Below are positions 26,660 through 36,950 of a stretch of 51,009 bases of DNA, one piece after another (position 1 is the first letter of the stretch; every line of letters begins with the position of its first letter). Origin of the DNA: Prosthecobacter debontii (GTDB lineage Bacteria > Verrucomicrobiota > Verrucomicrobiia > Verrucomicrobiales > Akkermansiaceae); contig CAMCBV010000022.1 in the NCBI GenBank assembly GCA_945873125.1, forward strand, positions 1-51,009, given 5' to 3'. The notes under the pieces were generated by a model. It searched no databases, was not told the DNA's origin, and saw nothing but the letters and a program-made list of their open reading frames with translations. Made by a program: the position numbers and the translations under genes.

Positions 26660-29600
26660 TCAAGCATGATACTCTTGGATGCTTTGGACTGTGAGTTCGG
26701 TTTCTTTGAGAGAGCGGATGGCTTTTACGGAGGCCTCTGCCGCTGCCATGTTGGTGGCGTAGGAAATTTTCTGAGCGATTGCGGTGGAACGGATCAGGAT
26801 CTCATCGGCGCGGGACTCATGAGTTGCCGGGGTGTTGATGAGGAAATGGATCTCGTTGTTTTTCATCATGTCGATGACGTTCGGGCGAGCTTGTTCGAGG
26901 ACCTTGTAAACCCGGTCGGCGGGAATGCCGGCTTCGGCGAGTTTGGCGAGCGTGCCGCCGGTGGAGACGATTTTGAAACCGAGTTCGTGAAGGCTGCGGG
27001 CGATGTCGATGGCACGCTCTTTATCACGATCCGCAACGGAGAAGAACACCGTGCCTTCTTTCGGAAGCGGGTTGAAGGCGGAGATCTGGGATTTGGCATA
27101 GGCCATACCCCAATCCTTATCGATGCCCATCACCTCGCCGGTGGATTTCATTTCCGGGCCGAGCACGATGTCGATGCCAGGGAAGCGGTTCCATGGGAAC
27201 ACCGCTTCTTTGACGGAGAAATGGGGAGGAATGATGGTTTCCGTATACCCCATATCGGCGAGTTTTTCACCGACCATGATTTTGGCAGCGAGTTTGGCGA
27301 GAGAAACGCCAGTGGCTTTTGAGACAAACGGCACGGTTCGAGAGGCGCGAGGATTGACCTCGATGACGTAAAGCTCCTCGTCTTTCACCGCGAACTGGAT
27401 GTTCATCAAGCCTTTGACCTGTAACTCGCGGGCGAGGTCTTTGGCGGCTTTTTCGATTTGGGCTTTGATGTGATCCGAGATTGAGAAGGCAGGAATGACG
27501 CAAGCAGAATCGCCGGAATGGATGCCGGCTTGTTCGATGTGTTGCATGATTGCGCCGACCACGGAGGTTTCCCCGTCGCTGATGCAATCGACATCGATTT
27601 CCGTGGCGTTATCGAGGAAACGATCGACGAGGACCGGGCGCTCCGGAGAAGCCGTGACCGCCTCTCGCATGTAGGTGGAGAGTTCGGAGTCGCAGTAAAC
27701 GATCATCATGGCCCGGCCGCCGAGCACGAAGGAAGGTCTGACAAGAACCGGGTAACCGATACGGTTGGCGACGGCGATGGCTTCGGCCTCGTTGGTGGCC
27801 GTTCCGGCTTCGGCTTGTTTGAGGTTGAGTTTGTCTAACAAGGCAGAGAAGAACTTGCGGTCTTCCGCGAGTTCGATGGATTTCGGCGAGGTTCCGATGA
27901 TGGGGACGCCGTGGCGCTCGAGATCCGCGGCGAGGTTGAGCGGGGTTTGGCCGCCGAACTGGACGATCACGCCGTAGGGTTTTTCTTGATCGCAGATGTT
28001 GAGAACGTCTTCGAGTGTGAGGGGTTCGAAAAACAGTTTGTCCGAGGTATCGTAGTCGGTGGAGACCGTCTCAGGATTCGAGTTCACCATGATCGTTTCG
28101 TAGCCCAGCTCCTTGAGCGCGAAGGCGGCGTGGACGCAGCAGTAATCGAACTCGATACCTTGACCGATTCTGTTAGGACCGCCGCCGAGGATGATGATTT
28201 TCTTTTTGTCCGATTGGCGCGCTTCGTTCTCATCGCCATAGGTGGAGTAGAAATACGGGGTGTAGGCTTCGAACTCCGCGGCGCAGGTATCGACGAGGCG
28301 GTAGGTTGGAATGATGCCGTGTTTTTTGCGGAGTGCGCGGACTTCGTCTTCGGTGGAATCCCATGCTTTTGCGATCTGACGATCTGAGAAGCCGAGTTTC
28401 TTAATTTGACGGAGATCGGAAGCGAGTGTCGGCGTCTCGCCGGCTTTGGGAGAAGAAGCGGGCAGGATGCCCACGCTCCCCTCTCTGGCGATCTGTTCGA
28501 GATGGCGTAGGAACCATGGATCGATGGAAGTGGCGGCGTGGACTTCATCGAGCGTCCAACCGTTCACGAATGCGGTTTGCAGCCAGAAAATACGTTCGGC
28601 ATTGGGAATTTGGAGCTTACGGGTGATCTCGTCTTTGGTGGGAGATTTCGCATCTTTGTTGTCGAAGCCGAAGCCCCAGCGTCCGGTTTCGAGGGAGCGC
28701 AGGCATTTCTGCATGGACTCCTTGAACGTGCGGCCGATGGACATCGCCTCGCCGACGGATTTCATGGAAGTGGTAAGTACGGGATTTGCAGTAGGAAACT
28801 TCTCGAAAGTGAAGCGCGGGATCTTGGTGACCACGTAATCGATGGTGGGCTCGAAGGATGCCGGGGTCTCGCGCGTGATGTCGTTTGGCAATTCATCGAG
28901 TGTGTAACCGACTGCGAGCTTCGCGGCGATTTTTGCGATGGGAAATCCGGTGGCTTTGGAAGCGAGCGCCGAGGAGCGGGAAACGCGTGGGTTCATCTCG
29001 ATGACGATCATGCGGCCGGTTTTCGGATCGGTGGCGAACTGGATGTTGGAACCGCCCGTCTCGACGCCGATCTCGCGGATCACCGCAAATGAGGCGTCGC
29101 GCATGATTTGGTATTCGCGGTCTGTTAGAGTTTGGATCGGCGCAACGGTGATGGAGTCTCCGGTGTGGACGCCCATGGGATCGAGGTTTTCGATGGAGCA
29201 GATGACCACGCAGTTGTCCGCGCGGTCGCGCATGACTTCCATTTCGAATTCCTTCCAGCCGAGCAAGGATTCGTCAATAAGGACCTCGGAGACGGGCGAG
29301 AGATCGAGGCCGCGGTGGACAATCTCCTCGAATTCCTCCTTGTTGTAGGCGATGCCTCCGCCTTGGCCGCCAAGGGTAAAGGCGGGACGGACGATGAGTG
29401 GGAACGTGCCGATCTCTTCCGCAACGTCGCGAGCTTCTTCCATCGTGCGGGCAATGCCGGAGCGCGGCATGTCGAGGCCGATTTTTTCCATCGCTTCCTT
29501 GAACAGGTGGCGGTCTTCGCCTTTGTCGATCGCTTCAGCATTTGCTCCGATCATGCGGACGCCGTGTTTCTCCAAGGTGCCGGATTTGAAAAGCGACATG

Positions 29601-29896
29601 GAGGTATTCAGGGCGGTTTGGCCGCCGAGAGTGGGAAGCAGTGCGTCGGGTTTTTCGCGGATGATGATTTTTTCGACCACTTCCGGCGTGATGGGCTCGA
29701 TGTAAGTGCGGTGCGCGAACTCCGGATCGGTCATGATCGTGGCGGGGTTTGAATTCACCAGGATCACTTCATATCCTTCTTCTTTGAGAGCTTTGCAGGC
29801 TTGGACTCCGGAGTAGTCGAATTCGCAGCCTTGGCCGATAACAATGGGGCCGGAGCCGATGACGAGAATTTTGCGGATCGAGGTGTCTTTGGGCAT
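26660..29896 (-). CDS. carB: Carbamoyl-phosphate synthase large subunit
   Basis: A 1078-residue enzyme making carbamoyl phosphate for arginine and pyrimidine synthesis. Two ATP-grasp halves are visible: the first opens with [21 protein letters not shown], the second with [20 protein letters not shown]; each has a [17 protein letters not shown] or [21 protein letters not shown] segment. The C-terminal allosteric domain (about 935-1078) contains [14 protein letters not shown]. The oligomerisation domain carries an extra stretch of about 20 residues at 473-492 ([10 protein letters not shown]...) that coincides with a DNA palindrome. The glutaminase gene carA is not in the window. Confidence 0.96.
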   Translation of the reverse strand: MPKDTSIRKILVIGSGPIVIGQGCEFDYSGVQACKALKEEGYEVILVNSNPATIMTDPEFAHRTYIEPITPEVVEKIIIREKPDALLPTLGGQTALNTSMSLFKSGTLEKHGVRMIGANAEAIDKGEDRHLFKEAMEKIGLDMPRSGIARTMEEARDVAEEIGTFPLIVRPAFTLGGQGGGIAYNKEEFEEIVHRGLDLSPVSEVLIDESLLGWKEFEMEVMRDRADNCVVICSIENLDPMGVHTGDSITVAPIQTLTDREYQIMRDASFAVIREIGVETGGSNIQFATDPKTGRMIVIEMNPRVSRSSALASKATGFPIAKIAAKLAVGYTLDELPNDITRETPASFEPTIDYVVTKIPRFTFEKFPTANPVLTTSMKSVGEAMSIGRTFKESMQKCLRSLETGRWGFGFDNKDAKSPTKDEITRKLQIPNAERIFWLQTAFVNGWTLDEVHAATSIDPWFLRHLEQIAREGSVGILPASSPKAGETPTLASDLRQIKKLGFSDRQIAKAWDSTEDEVRALRKKHGIIPTYRLVDTCAAEFEAYTPYFYSTYGDENEARQSDKKKIIILGGGPNRIGQGIEFDYCCVHAAFALKELGYETIMVNSNPETVSTDYDTSDKLFFEPLTLEDVLNICDQEKPYGVIVQFGGQTPLNLAADLERHGVPIIGTSPKSIELAEDRKFFSALLDKLNLKQAEAGTATNEAEAIAVANRIGYPVLVRPSFVLGGRAMMIVYCDSELSTYMREAVTASPERPVLVDRFLDNATEIDVDCISDGETSVVGAIMQHIEQAGIHSGDSACVIPAFSISDHIKAQIEKAAKDLARELQVKGLMNIQFAVKDEELYVIEVNPRASRTVPFVSKATGVSLAKLAAKIMVGEKLADMGYTETIIPPHFSVKEAVFPWNRFPGIDIVLGPEMKSTGEVMGIDKDWGMAYAKSQISAFNPLPKEGTVFFSVADRDKERAIDIARSLHELGFKIVSTGGTLAKLAEAGIPADRVYKVLEQARPNVIDMMKNNEIHFLINTPATHESRADEILIRSTAIAQKISYATNMAAAEASVKAIRSLKETELTVQSIQEYHA
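28424..28478. repeat. REP-like palindrome inserted in frame within carB
   Basis: GAGTGTCGGCGTCTCGCCGGC (28424-28444) and 28458-28478 form an imperfect 21-base inverted repeat (15 positions pair exactly) around a 13-base loop. It encodes the extra GILPASS...AGETP stretch in CarB, which the E. coli enzyme lacks. Confidence 0.6.
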
Positions 29897-30010
29897 GTTG
29901 CGCGGGCGTGTGGATTAAACTTTCAGGGGTGTGACAGGGGATCGCCAAATTGTAAAGGCGAGTTGCGTAAACATTTCCGGAAAATGGAAAAAAGGGCGCT
30001 TCTGCCCACC

Positions 30011-30871
30011 TCAGGTGAGCTCGAAGTTATATTTGATGGATTTCCGCAGGGCGGTCATCACGTCAATCATTCCCTTGAGCTCTTCGCCAGCATTTTTGCA
30101 CTCGGGATTCTTGTCCAGGTTGAGACTGATGTAGCTGCCAATATCCGCGTATAGCACGCGTATTTGGGTGTCGAGCGAGTTGAGCTGGGCCCGCCTCGTG
30201 GATATTTGCTGGTTGGCATCGCCGATGGATTGCGAGGACTCGGATATTTTGGAGCGGCTGGATGTCTTAAGCTCGCTGACCGATGTCTCAATTTCCTTGA
30301 TTCTGGCGTTCGCTGCGGCGATCTCCTGGACGTTCTTTTGCCGTTCTTGCTTGAGAAGATTGAACTCGTTGCGAATTTCGATCAAAAGCGTTGTGGTCTT
30401 ATCGATTTCCTCCTGTTTGGCGCCTTCTTTGCCGAGGAAATTTTTTTTGATTCTCAGTCTGCGGTAATTGCGCCGCATGTGGCGTGCCCTGTTGTTGATT
30501 TGATCACGGGTTCTGCTCAACATATCGATTTGGCTGAGCAACTGATTGCGTTCCGCAATGAGATCCTGAATGGACTTGGTGGTGTTTTTCCAAACTTCCG
30601 TTCGCTGTTCGTGGATTTGATCCAATTTTTCCTGAAATTGATCGATTTCTTTGGAAAGCCGATCCAGATCTTTCATGCATTTTCTCAGGTTCCAATACTC
30701 CATCGAGAGGGCTTCGATGTTCTCTGTCTTTTGCCAGATTGCCTCGCCAAGGAAGGTTTCCGCCTCTCTCAGCAAATTCGATTCGAGCGCCATATGACTC
30801 AATCGAAGGGGTTTGCGCGAGTAACCAAAACGACTCGCGATCCGCAAAAACAGGTATTTGGATGGGGTCAT
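30011..30871 (-). CDS. Coiled-coil protein downstream of acs
   Basis: A 286-residue soluble protein dominated by coiled coil (about residues 50-245), with heptad-like Leu/Ile spacing and very high Glu, Lys, Arg and Gln content. There is no signal peptide, membrane helix or catalytic motif. A basic stretch (RARHMRRNYRRLRIKK, about 145) interrupts the coil. The start at 30871 is six bases after the acs stop; an internal ATG at 30793 (MALESNLLRE) is an alternative. Co-transcription with acs is likely, but its role is not evident. Confidence 0.75.
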   Translation of the reverse strand: MTPSKYLFLRIASRFGYSRKPLRLSHMALESNLLREAETFLGEAIWQKTENIEALSMEYWNLRKCMKDLDRLSKEIDQFQEKLDQIHEQRTEVWKNTTKSIQDLIAERNQLLSQIDMLSRTRDQINNRARHMRRNYRRLRIKKNFLGKEGAKQEEIDKTTTLLIEIRNEFNLLKQERQKNVQEIAAANARIKEIETSVSELKTSSRSKISESSQSIGDANQQISTRRAQLNSLDTQIRVLYADIGSYISLNLDKNPECKNAGEELKGMIDVMTALRKSIKYNFELT

Positions 30872-30877
30872 GAACGA

Positions 30878-32854
30878 CTATTTTTTTAGGAGTATTTTGA
30901 GATGATCAATGACGGTGATATCATCTAGGGTGGTGATATTGCCTGAAATGGTGCCGATCGTCACGAGTTCCTTGAGTAGACGTCGAATGATTTTGCCGGA
31001 GCGGGTTTTTGGCAGTCCCGGAGTGAAATAAATATCATCGGGTTTTGCGATCGCGCCAATGACGTGACCGACGTGGTTGCGCAGTTCGTTTTCCAGTTGC
31101 GCAGAAGCCTCATAGCCTATTTTCAGTGTGACGAAAGCGGCAACGGCTTGCCCTTTGAGATCGTGCGGGCGTCCGACAACAGCGGCTTCGGCGACGGCGG
31201 GGTGAGCGACGAGAGCCGATTCGATTTCAGCGGTTCCGAGGCGGTGACCGGAGACGTTGAGCACGTCATCGAGACGACCGATGATCCAGAAATTGCCTTT
31301 TTTATCACGACGTGCGCCGTCACCAGCGGTGTACAGGCCGGGGTAATCCGAGAAGTAGGTTTTTTTGAAACGCGCTTTGTCGCCATAGATCGTGCGGGTC
31401 ATGGATGGCCATGGCTTACGGATCACTAGGCGACCATCCACGTTTGGAGGACATTCGTTTCCGGCATCATCGAGGATGGCGGCATCGATCCCAAAGAACG
31501 GGCGGGTGGCGGTGCCTGGAATGCAGGAAGTTGCGCCGGGGATGGGAGAAATGAGAATCGCTCCGGTTTCGGTTTGCCACCAAGTGTCGACGATGGGGCA
31601 GCGGCCGCCACCGATTTTTTCGTGATACCAGTGCCAAGCTTCAGGATTGATGGGTTCGCCGACCGAGCCGAGCAGGCGCAGGGAGGAGAGATCGTATTTT
31701 TCGGGGAATTCATCACCTGCTTTGATGAACGCGCGGATGGCCGTGGGAGCCGTGTAAAAAATGCTGACCCGGTGCTGTTCGATCATTTTCCAGAAGCGCC
31801 CGAAGTCCGGTTGATTCGGGGCGCCTTCATACATGACTTGGGTAGCGCCATTGGCGAGCGGTCCGTACACAATATATGAGTGGCCGGTGATCCAGCCGAC
31901 ATCGGCGGTGCACCAATACACATCTTCATCGCGCATATCGAAGATGTATTTGCAGGTGGAGTAGGTGCCGGTGAGGTATCCGCCGGAGGTGTGGAGAATG
32001 CCTTTGGGTTTTCCGGTAGAGCCGGAGGTGTAGAGAATAAAAAGCGGGTGCTCGGAATCGAATCCTTTTGGCTCGTGTTTCGCGGAGGCGCTTGCCATTT
32101 CCTCATGCCACCACAAGTCGCGTTTCGCTTTCATGGAAACTTCGTTTCCGGTGCGATTGACGACGAAGATGTTTTTAACCTTGGAATATTTTTTCAGGGC
32201 TTCGTCAACAGCGGGCTTGAGTGGAATGATTTTTCCACGACGCCATCCCCCGTCGGCAGTAATGATGGCGGTGGCGCCGGAGTCTTCGAGGCGATCGAGG
32301 ATGGCCTCGGAGGCGAAGCCGCCGAAAACGACATTGTGCACAGCGCCGATGCGCGCGCAGGCCAGCATGGCGACAGCGGCCTCCGGGATCATCGGCATGT
32401 AGATGAGCACGCGGTCTTTGGCTTTCACTCCGCGTTTGAGAAGCACGTTGGCAAACTGGCAAACCTCGCGATGGAGTTGGGCGTAGGTGATGGTGCGGGT
32501 ATCGCCGGGCTCGCCCTCAAAAATGATGGCTGCCTTGTTGGCGCGCGGACCTTTTGCGTGCCGATCCACGCAGTTTTCCGCGACATTGATTTTACCGCCC
32601 GTAAACCATTTCGCATCGGGGCATTTCCATTCGAGAACCTTAGAAAACGGCTTTTGCCAGTGCAGTTCTTTTGCCTCTGAGCCCCAGAATTTTTCCGGTT
32701 TTTCGATGGATGATTTATAAAGCTTTTCGTAAGCCGCCATGGATCCGATGCGCGCCTTCTTGGAAAACTCCGCCGAGGGCTTGTAAGTGGCGCTCAAAGC
32801 GGCGCTGTGATCGGAAGTTTGCTTTTTGGTTGGTTTGGATTTTGCGGAACTCAT
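30878..32854 (-). CDS. acs: Acetyl-CoA synthetase
   Basis: A 658-residue AMP-forming ligase that turns acetate, CoA and ATP into acetyl-CoA. Motifs are the AMP-binding loop [11 protein letters not shown] (about residue 280), WWQTETG (about 430), [10 protein letters not shown], the hinge region [14 protein letters not shown], and the C-terminal [11 protein letters not shown] whose lysine is the site controlled by acetylation in this family. The length is typical. The N-terminal 30 residues are Lys/Ser-rich. A coiled-coil protein gene follows within a few bases. Confidence 0.95.
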   Translation of the reverse strand: MSSAKSKPTKKQTSDHSAALSATYKPSAEFSKKARIGSMAAYEKLYKSSIEKPEKFWGSEAKELHWQKPFSKVLEWKCPDAKWFTGGKINVAENCVDRHAKGPRANKAAIIFEGEPGDTRTITYAQLHREVCQFANVLLKRGVKAKDRVLIYMPMIPEAAVAMLACARIGAVHNVVFGGFASEAILDRLEDSGATAIITADGGWRRGKIIPLKPAVDEALKKYSKVKNIFVVNRTGNEVSMKAKRDLWWHEEMASASAKHEPKGFDSEHPLFILYTSGSTGKPKGILHTSGGYLTGTYSTCKYIFDMRDEDVYWCTADVGWITGHSYIVYGPLANGATQVMYEGAPNQPDFGRFWKMIEQHRVSIFYTAPTAIRAFIKAGDEFPEKYDLSSLRLLGSVGEPINPEAWHWYHEKIGGGRCPIVDTWWQTETGAILISPIPGATSCIPGTATRPFFGIDAAILDDAGNECPPNVDGRLVIRKPWPSMTRTIYGDKARFKKTYFSDYPGLYTAGDGARRDKKGNFWIIGRLDDVLNVSGHRLGTAEIESALVAHPAVAEAAVVGRPHDLKGQAVAAFVTLKIGYEASAQLENELRNHVGHVIGAIAKPDDIYFTPGLPKTRSGKIIRRLLKELVTIGTISGNITTLDDITVIDHLKILLKK

Positions 32855-33043
32855 GATGTGAAGTGCATACGCATATTAGAGAGCGGATTTCAGCTGGGCA
32901 ATGACAGATTAAAAGGGCGCCTAATGCGATCCTAACTTTTACGTGATTGCCACTTTTTCAGCTTATTTCAGAGGAGCAGGTGAAATGCCAAGCGTATTTT
33001 CGTCTTTTCCAGCCAGGAAAGCCGGATCAAAAAGGCTGAAGCA

Positions 33044-33841
33044 TCAGGCGCTTCTGAGTTTTGGAATCGAGGCGAGCAAGCGTTGCGAGTATGCGTCTTT
33101 GGGTGAATTGAATACGTCGCTTGCCGGGCCGACCTCGACGATTTTCCCCTTATACATCACCGCGATTCGATCCGCGATGTAATGCACGACTCCTAGATCA
33201 TGGGAGATGAACACCATGGTCAGGCCGAGATTGCGTTGGAGGTCTTTGAGAAGATTGAGGATTTGCGATTGGATCGAGACATCGAGCGCGGAGACGGGCT
33301 CGTCGGCAATGATCAGTTTAGGCTCTGGAGCTAGAGCTCTGGCAATCGCGATGCGTTGGCGCTGACCGCCGGAAAATTCATGTGGGTAGCGTTTCATCTG
33401 CGCTGCCTCAAGTCCTACCGTGGACATCAAATCGATGACTTTTGTTTCCAACTCCACACCCTTCATTTTTGGATGACGCTGGCGGACAGCTTCGGCGATG
33501 GTCGAAAAAACCGTCATGCGCGGATTGAGCGAGGCGTAGGGGTCTTGGAATACCATTTGAAAATCAAGCCGACGCCGGCGGATTTCCGATTGACTGAGCG
33601 TGGAGAGATTTTCGCCATCGAGGATGATGGATCCTGCGGTGGGTTTGATAAGTTGCATCAAAGTCCGGGACAGTGTCGATTTCCCGCATCCTGACTCACC
33701 CACCAAGCCAAGGATTTCGCCCTTTTCGATTTCCAGAGAGACTCCATCGACCGCTTTGACGATTTCCTTCTTGGAAGAGAGCATGCCTCCACTGGTTTTC
33801 ACGAAATGCTTTTCAAGATTTTCAATCTCTAGATACGCCAT
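33044..33841 (-). CDS. Oligopeptide/dipeptide ABC transporter ATPase (OppF/DppF type)
   Basis: A 265-residue ABC ATPase. Walker A is GESGCGKST, the Q-loop lies in FQMVFQDPYASLNPRM (typical of OppF/DppF), the signature is FSGGQRQRIAIARAL, Walker B IIADEPVSALD, and the switch His is in FISHDLGV. The ATG at 33841 gives MAYLEIENLEKHF; a GTG at 33877 would add 12 residues. It lacks oppD, oppB and oppA neighbours, but an OppC-type permease is at 10294-11244. A 189-bp gap without a recognised gene separates it from acs. Confidence 0.88.
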   Translation of the reverse strand: MAYLEIENLEKHFVKTSGGMLSSKKEIVKAVDGVSLEIEKGEILGLVGESGCGKSTLSRTLMQLIKPTAGSIILDGENLSTLSQSEIRRRRLDFQMVFQDPYASLNPRMTVFSTIAEAVRQRHPKMKGVELETKVIDLMSTVGLEAAQMKRYPHEFSGGQRQRIAIARALAPEPKLIIADEPVSALDVSIQSQILNLLKDLQRNLGLTMVFISHDLGVVHYIADRIAVMYKGKIVEVGPASDVFNSPKDAYSQRLLASIPKLRSA

Positions 33842-33923
33842 GTGAAGGAATGAAGCAGGAGCAACACCCATCGGCAACGAAGTTCGTAAAGTCGTGAAAT
33901 TCGAAGCCTGATAAAGATTCTCT

Positions 33924-33974
33924 TTTCAACGCAAAGCCGCGAACCTCTGCGATCTTCGCGGCTTTGCGTTGAAA
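33924..33974. repeat. 20-bp perfect palindrome between rluB-like and oppF-like genes
   Basis: Bases 33924-33943 are the exact reverse complement of 33955-33974 with an 11-base loop (CCTCTGCGATC). The stem is built of CAACGCAAAGCCGCG. It lies 21 bases after the rluB-like stop on that gene's strand, but no T-run follows the stem, so it could be a repeat-family hairpin, a 3' stabiliser or a Rho-dependent stop. Confidence 0.85.
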
Positions 33975-33995
33975 TTTTGTCTCAAAACTGAGAAC

Positions 33996-34709
33996 TCATT
34001 TCACCTTGGTCTCGCCAAGCAGCATCTTGACTTCTTTGGCATTGAGAACCGCCCAGCGGCCGATTTCGAGATCGCCCAACCAGAGGTTTCCAATCCGCAC
34101 GCGCAGCAGTTTGGTGACTTGGTAGCCCAGCGCCTCGAACATCACGCGGATCTGGCGCTTTGCACCATGGTCTAGGACAACTTTGATCCGCCGCGCGGAA
34201 ATCCGCTCGATGTGTTTGGCCTTGAGCTTGCCTTCTTCTGTGAAAACACCCGCGAGAAACTGATCAAGGTGGGCGTTTTCGAAGGCTTGATTCGAGGTGA
34301 CGAGGTATTCTTTTTCCACCGATTTCGATGGATGCATGAGCTGCTGGGAAAGGTCACCGTCGTTGGTAAGAATAAGCATGCCTTCGGAATCCGTATCAAG
34401 CCGGCCGACGTGATGGAGGGCATGCAGCGAGGCGGGAAGAAGGCTGTAAATCGTATCGCGGCCGAGTTCGTCGCTGCGGGTGCAGACATAACCGCGAGGT
34501 TTGTGGAAAATGACGACGATTTCCTCTTTCGGAAAAACACGTTTGCCGTCGACTCGGACACTGTCGGTTTCCGTGACTCGGGTGGCAAGCTTGATGCAAG
34601 GCGCACCGTTCACATCGACTCGACCGGTGGAAATCAATTCATCGCAGGCACGCCGCGATCCAATCCCGCAGGAAGCAAGATATTTATTGAGACGGACTCC
34701 CTCTGACAT
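33996..34709 (-). CDS. rluB: RluB/RsuA-family pseudouridine synthase
   Basis: A 237-residue rRNA pseudouridine synthase. Residues 1-60 are an S4 RNA-binding domain (RLNKYLASCGIGSRRACDELI), followed by the synthase domain with VIFHKPRGYVCTRSD, the catalytic block HHVGRLDTDSEGMLIL and KRQIRVMFEALGYQVTKLLRVRIG. By these features it fits RluB (23S rRNA position 2605) best, though RluF and RsuA are close. It is the second RsuA-family gene in the window besides rluE. The small basic-protein gene lies 63 bp upstream on the same strand. Confidence 0.85.
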   Translation of the reverse strand: MSEGVRLNKYLASCGIGSRRACDELISTGRVDVNGAPCIKLATRVTETDSVRVDGKRVFPKEEIVVIFHKPRGYVCTRSDELGRDTIYSLLPASLHALHHVGRLDTDSEGMLILTNDGDLSQQLMHPSKSVEKEYLVTSNQAFENAHLDQFLAGVFTEEGKLKAKHIERISARRIKVVLDHGAKRQIRVMFEALGYQVTKLLRVRIGNLWLGDLEIGRWAVLNAKEVKMLLGETKVK

Positions 34710-34772
34710 GGTGTTATAATGGTTCCGCGCAATTCACACGGATGCTGGGAGCAGGCGGCAAATCACGAAGGA

Positions 34773-34928
34773 TTAGCCTTCGTGCTTGGTCTTGGGAAGA
34801 CCGATCGGGGACTTGCCCTGTTTCCATTCGCCGCGCTCTTTGAGAAGTTTCACGCGCTCGAAACGTTTGAGGACGGAGCGTTTGCCGCCGACGGTGGCGT
34901 TTGATTTGAGTGAGTTATGCTTGGACAT
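34773..34928 (-). CDS. Small basic protein of the Verrucomicrobia/Chlamydiae type
   Basis: A 51-residue, Lys/Arg-rich protein: MSKHNSLKSN, then RSVLKRFERVKLL and GKSPIGLPKTKH. The pattern MS-x-H-x-SLK ... R-x-VL-x-R-x-ER ... KSP-x-GLPK matches a tiny protein conserved across Verrucomicrobia and Chlamydiae and thought to associate with ribosomes or RNA; the function is not established. A start 20 residues earlier (34988) has no relative that I recognise. It is among the best taxonomic pointers in the window. Confidence 0.85.
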   Translation of the reverse strand: MSKHNSLKSNATVGGKRSVLKRFERVKLLKERGEWKQGKSPIGLPKTKHEG

Positions 34929-35317
34929 CTTGAAGCGTGGTTGGACGGTTGGGGGGCGGAAGCTATGGCGCTTTTTCTCTGGTGGCAATGCGAAAATAGT
35001 AGAATTTTTTAAAAAATAATCCCTGAGGAATAGAGCTTATTGCTTTCCGCTCTTATCTTACATCGGATTCTCACCATGCCTAAGGTCGCGCAAACGGTGG
35101 AAACGCGATTCGCGCGGCGTTGCTGTCGGAAATCTTCATCAGCGCCGCGACTTCAAGCAAACCTGCGATCATCGTGATGTCTTAGGCAAAGTTGTTTCGC
35201 CCCGGCAATGTAAACATGGCTCGTATCATCCCCGGTCACGAAGGCGATGCGATTGGGTTGTCGTGAGACTTTTTTGAATCGATGGAAGAGCGAGGCGCAA
35301 CGTGTCGTAAAACTGGG
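34929..35317. other. 389-bp region without a confident gene
   Basis: Only short open fragments occur. One plus-strand fragment reads GGNAIRAALLSEIF and stops at about 35184; minus-strand fragments contain RIAFVTGDDTSH and ITMIAGLLEVAALMK. These protein-like scraps in different frames might be the residue of a decayed gene, but none is long enough to assign. The left part should hold the promoter of the small basic protein. Confidence 0.4.
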
Positions 35318-36067
35318 ATGTTGATTCAATCAGTCCATCTGTTGCGTGCGATTTACGCTGTGCTCTTCATCACGTTGCTGGTCCCCTGCAATGCTCAGGC
35401 AGAGAAAAAAGCGGCGGCCGATAAAAGCGGCCATTTGTTCATACTCTCTGGGCAGTCCAACATGACAGGGGGGCTCGAAACGGGATTTGCCAGCGCCGTC
35501 ACCAAGGTGCTCGGAAAAGATCAGGTGACGATTGTCCGCAGCATGAGGAGCGGGCGTGGCATCCGTTTCTGGGTGAAGGATTATGAGTTGCCCGAAGATC
35601 ACGAGCTCCATGGCAAACTCAGGAGCGGAAATGGCGAAGAGTATCCGAGACTCTTGCAAGCGATCAAAGATGCCGGCGATGTGCGAGCTTTCAAAACCGT
35701 CACCTTCATCTGGATGCAGGGCGAATCCGATGCCAATCGGGATTTAGGCGTGGTCTATGAGAAAAGTTTCAACGCCCTTCTGACCCATCTTAAAACCGAC
35801 CTCGGAATCGAAAAGTTACATTTCGTGATTGGGAGAATCAGTGATTATGGATTGCACGGTGAAAGCGAAGAGGCATGGAAGCGCATGCGTGAAGTGCAAG
35901 TTCGACTCTCAGAATCTAACAAACTCGGTGCATGGATCGATACCGATGATCTCAATGGCGGCGATGAAAAGAATCCTCACGGCGAACTCCATTACCCAGC
36001 CGAGCAATATCCCAAACTCGGTGAACGATTCGGTAAAAAAGCGCTCGAGCAATTAGGAGTGAAATAG
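35318..36067 (+). CDS. Exported sialate O-acetylesterase-like (SASA/SGNH) protein
   Basis: A 249-residue secreted esterase candidate. The ATG at 35318 gives a signal peptide of about 28 residues ending NAQA. The mature protein has FILSGQSNM with the nucleophilic Ser, FIWMQGESD (block III of the SASA family) and a C-terminal LHYPAEQYPKLG with the catalytic His. Family members remove acetyl groups from sugars such as sialic acid or xylan; the substrate is unknown. An in-frame ATG at 35282 would spoil the signal peptide. It converges on the DUF6498 gene. Confidence 0.83.
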   Translation: MLIQSVHLLRAIYAVLFITLLVPCNAQAEKKAAADKSGHLFILSGQSNMTGGLETGFASAVTKVLGKDQVTIVRSMRSGRGIRFWVKDYELPEDHELHGKLRSGNGEEYPRLLQAIKDAGDVRAFKTVTFIWMQGESDANRDLGVVYEKSFNALLTHLKTDLGIEKLHFVIGRISDYGLHGESEEAWKRMREVQVRLSESNKLGAWIDTDDLNGGDEKNPHGELHYPAEQYPKLGERFGKKALEQLGVK

Positions 36068-36106
36068 AAATCCCCCAATCTTCCCTTCACTCCCTCTCCC
36101 CCTCTT

Positions 36107-36802
36107 CTAAGACTTCTCCTCAAGCTTCTTATGCGAGCGGAGATGCAGCTTCGCATCGATGATGATTTTCCCGATGATGAGGAGGATGAGCATTCCTACC
36201 GAACTGCCCATGGCGGTGATGACGAACGCGCCCAAGATGATTGCGATGTGCAGCACCACGATCCGACCGTAAGGCGCGTGCATCAATTCAGATGGCGTGT
36301 TTTTACGGTATTCACCTTTGCCCAAATAGTTGTGGAAGAACGAGAAAACATGGCTGGCGATGATCGCGATCACATACCACTTGATGTCGGACTGCAACAG
36401 ACTGCCTGTGATTTCACGCATGCCTGAGATGGGACTTCCGGCTTCAAGCGCACCTGATTTTTGACCAAGTAGAGCGAACACAAAAATGCCATGCACGAAA
36501 CAAAACATTCCATAATGAAATGTGAAAAAAGGAATCAGGAAAAATTTGGCAACATGATGGAAAACCTTCGAAGCATCCGAACGCAAATATTCTGGTAGCG
36601 GCTGTCCGTTAACCTCCGCATCATCCTTGCTCGGCGCGGAAGTCATGATTTTGAAAACATTCACCACGCCGATGACGACATTCTCAAACCAGTAGAGAAC
36701 GACGATTTCAAAAACATTCCAGCCTCCATAAATCACACCGAAGATGGGCAAGAGGTTGACCAAGATCAAAATGATCAGTGAGACTGAAACTTTGGATTTC
36801 AC
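36107..36802 (-). CDS. DUF6498-type integral membrane protein
   Basis: A 231-residue membrane protein starting at GTG 36802. It has about six hydrophobic segments and the motif IYGGWNVFEIVVLYWFENVVIGVVNVFK near the N-terminus, typical of DUF6498 proteins. A second conserved part is FFTFHYGMFCFVHG. The C-terminus is charged (HLRSHKKLEEKS). The function of the family is unknown. It converges with the upstream esterase gene and has no clear operon partner. Confidence 0.75.
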   Translation of the reverse strand: MKSKVSVSLIILILVNLLPIFGVIYGGWNVFEIVVLYWFENVVIGVVNVFKIMTSAPSKDDAEVNGQPLPEYLRSDASKVFHHVAKFFLIPFFTFHYGMFCFVHGIFVFALLGQKSGALEAGSPISGMREITGSLLQSDIKWYVIAIIASHVFSFFHNYLGKGEYRKNTPSELMHAPYGRIVVLHIAIILGAFVITAMGSSVGMLILLIIGKIIIDAKLHLRSHKKLEEKS

Positions 36803-36855
36803 GGGCTAATTGATGCAGGCAGGATCGATTTGATCAAGCGTGGGATTCTTCAAAC

Positions 36856-36948
36856 AAAGGAATCGCGATTTCCAATCGCGTCTGAAACGGTTTTGTTAGC
36901 CAAGGCTCTTTTGCTTGCGAGGTCGCGATTGGAAATCGCGGTTCCTTT
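36856..36948. repeat. 25-bp inverted repeat after the metallo-hydrolase gene
   Basis: Bases 36856-36880 and 36924-36948 are reverse complements at 24 of 25 positions, separated by 43 bases. The core is CGCGATTTCCAATCGCG. It begins two bases beyond the 3' end of the metallo-hydrolase gene. It may be an interspersed repeat, and its transcript could form a long stem. Confidence 0.8.
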
Positions 36949-36950
36949 CG

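Noticed and set aside
26666..29752. Several long plus-strand frames opposite carB
   Set aside because: They are mirror frames of a well-supported gene, with no start signals or recognisable domains.
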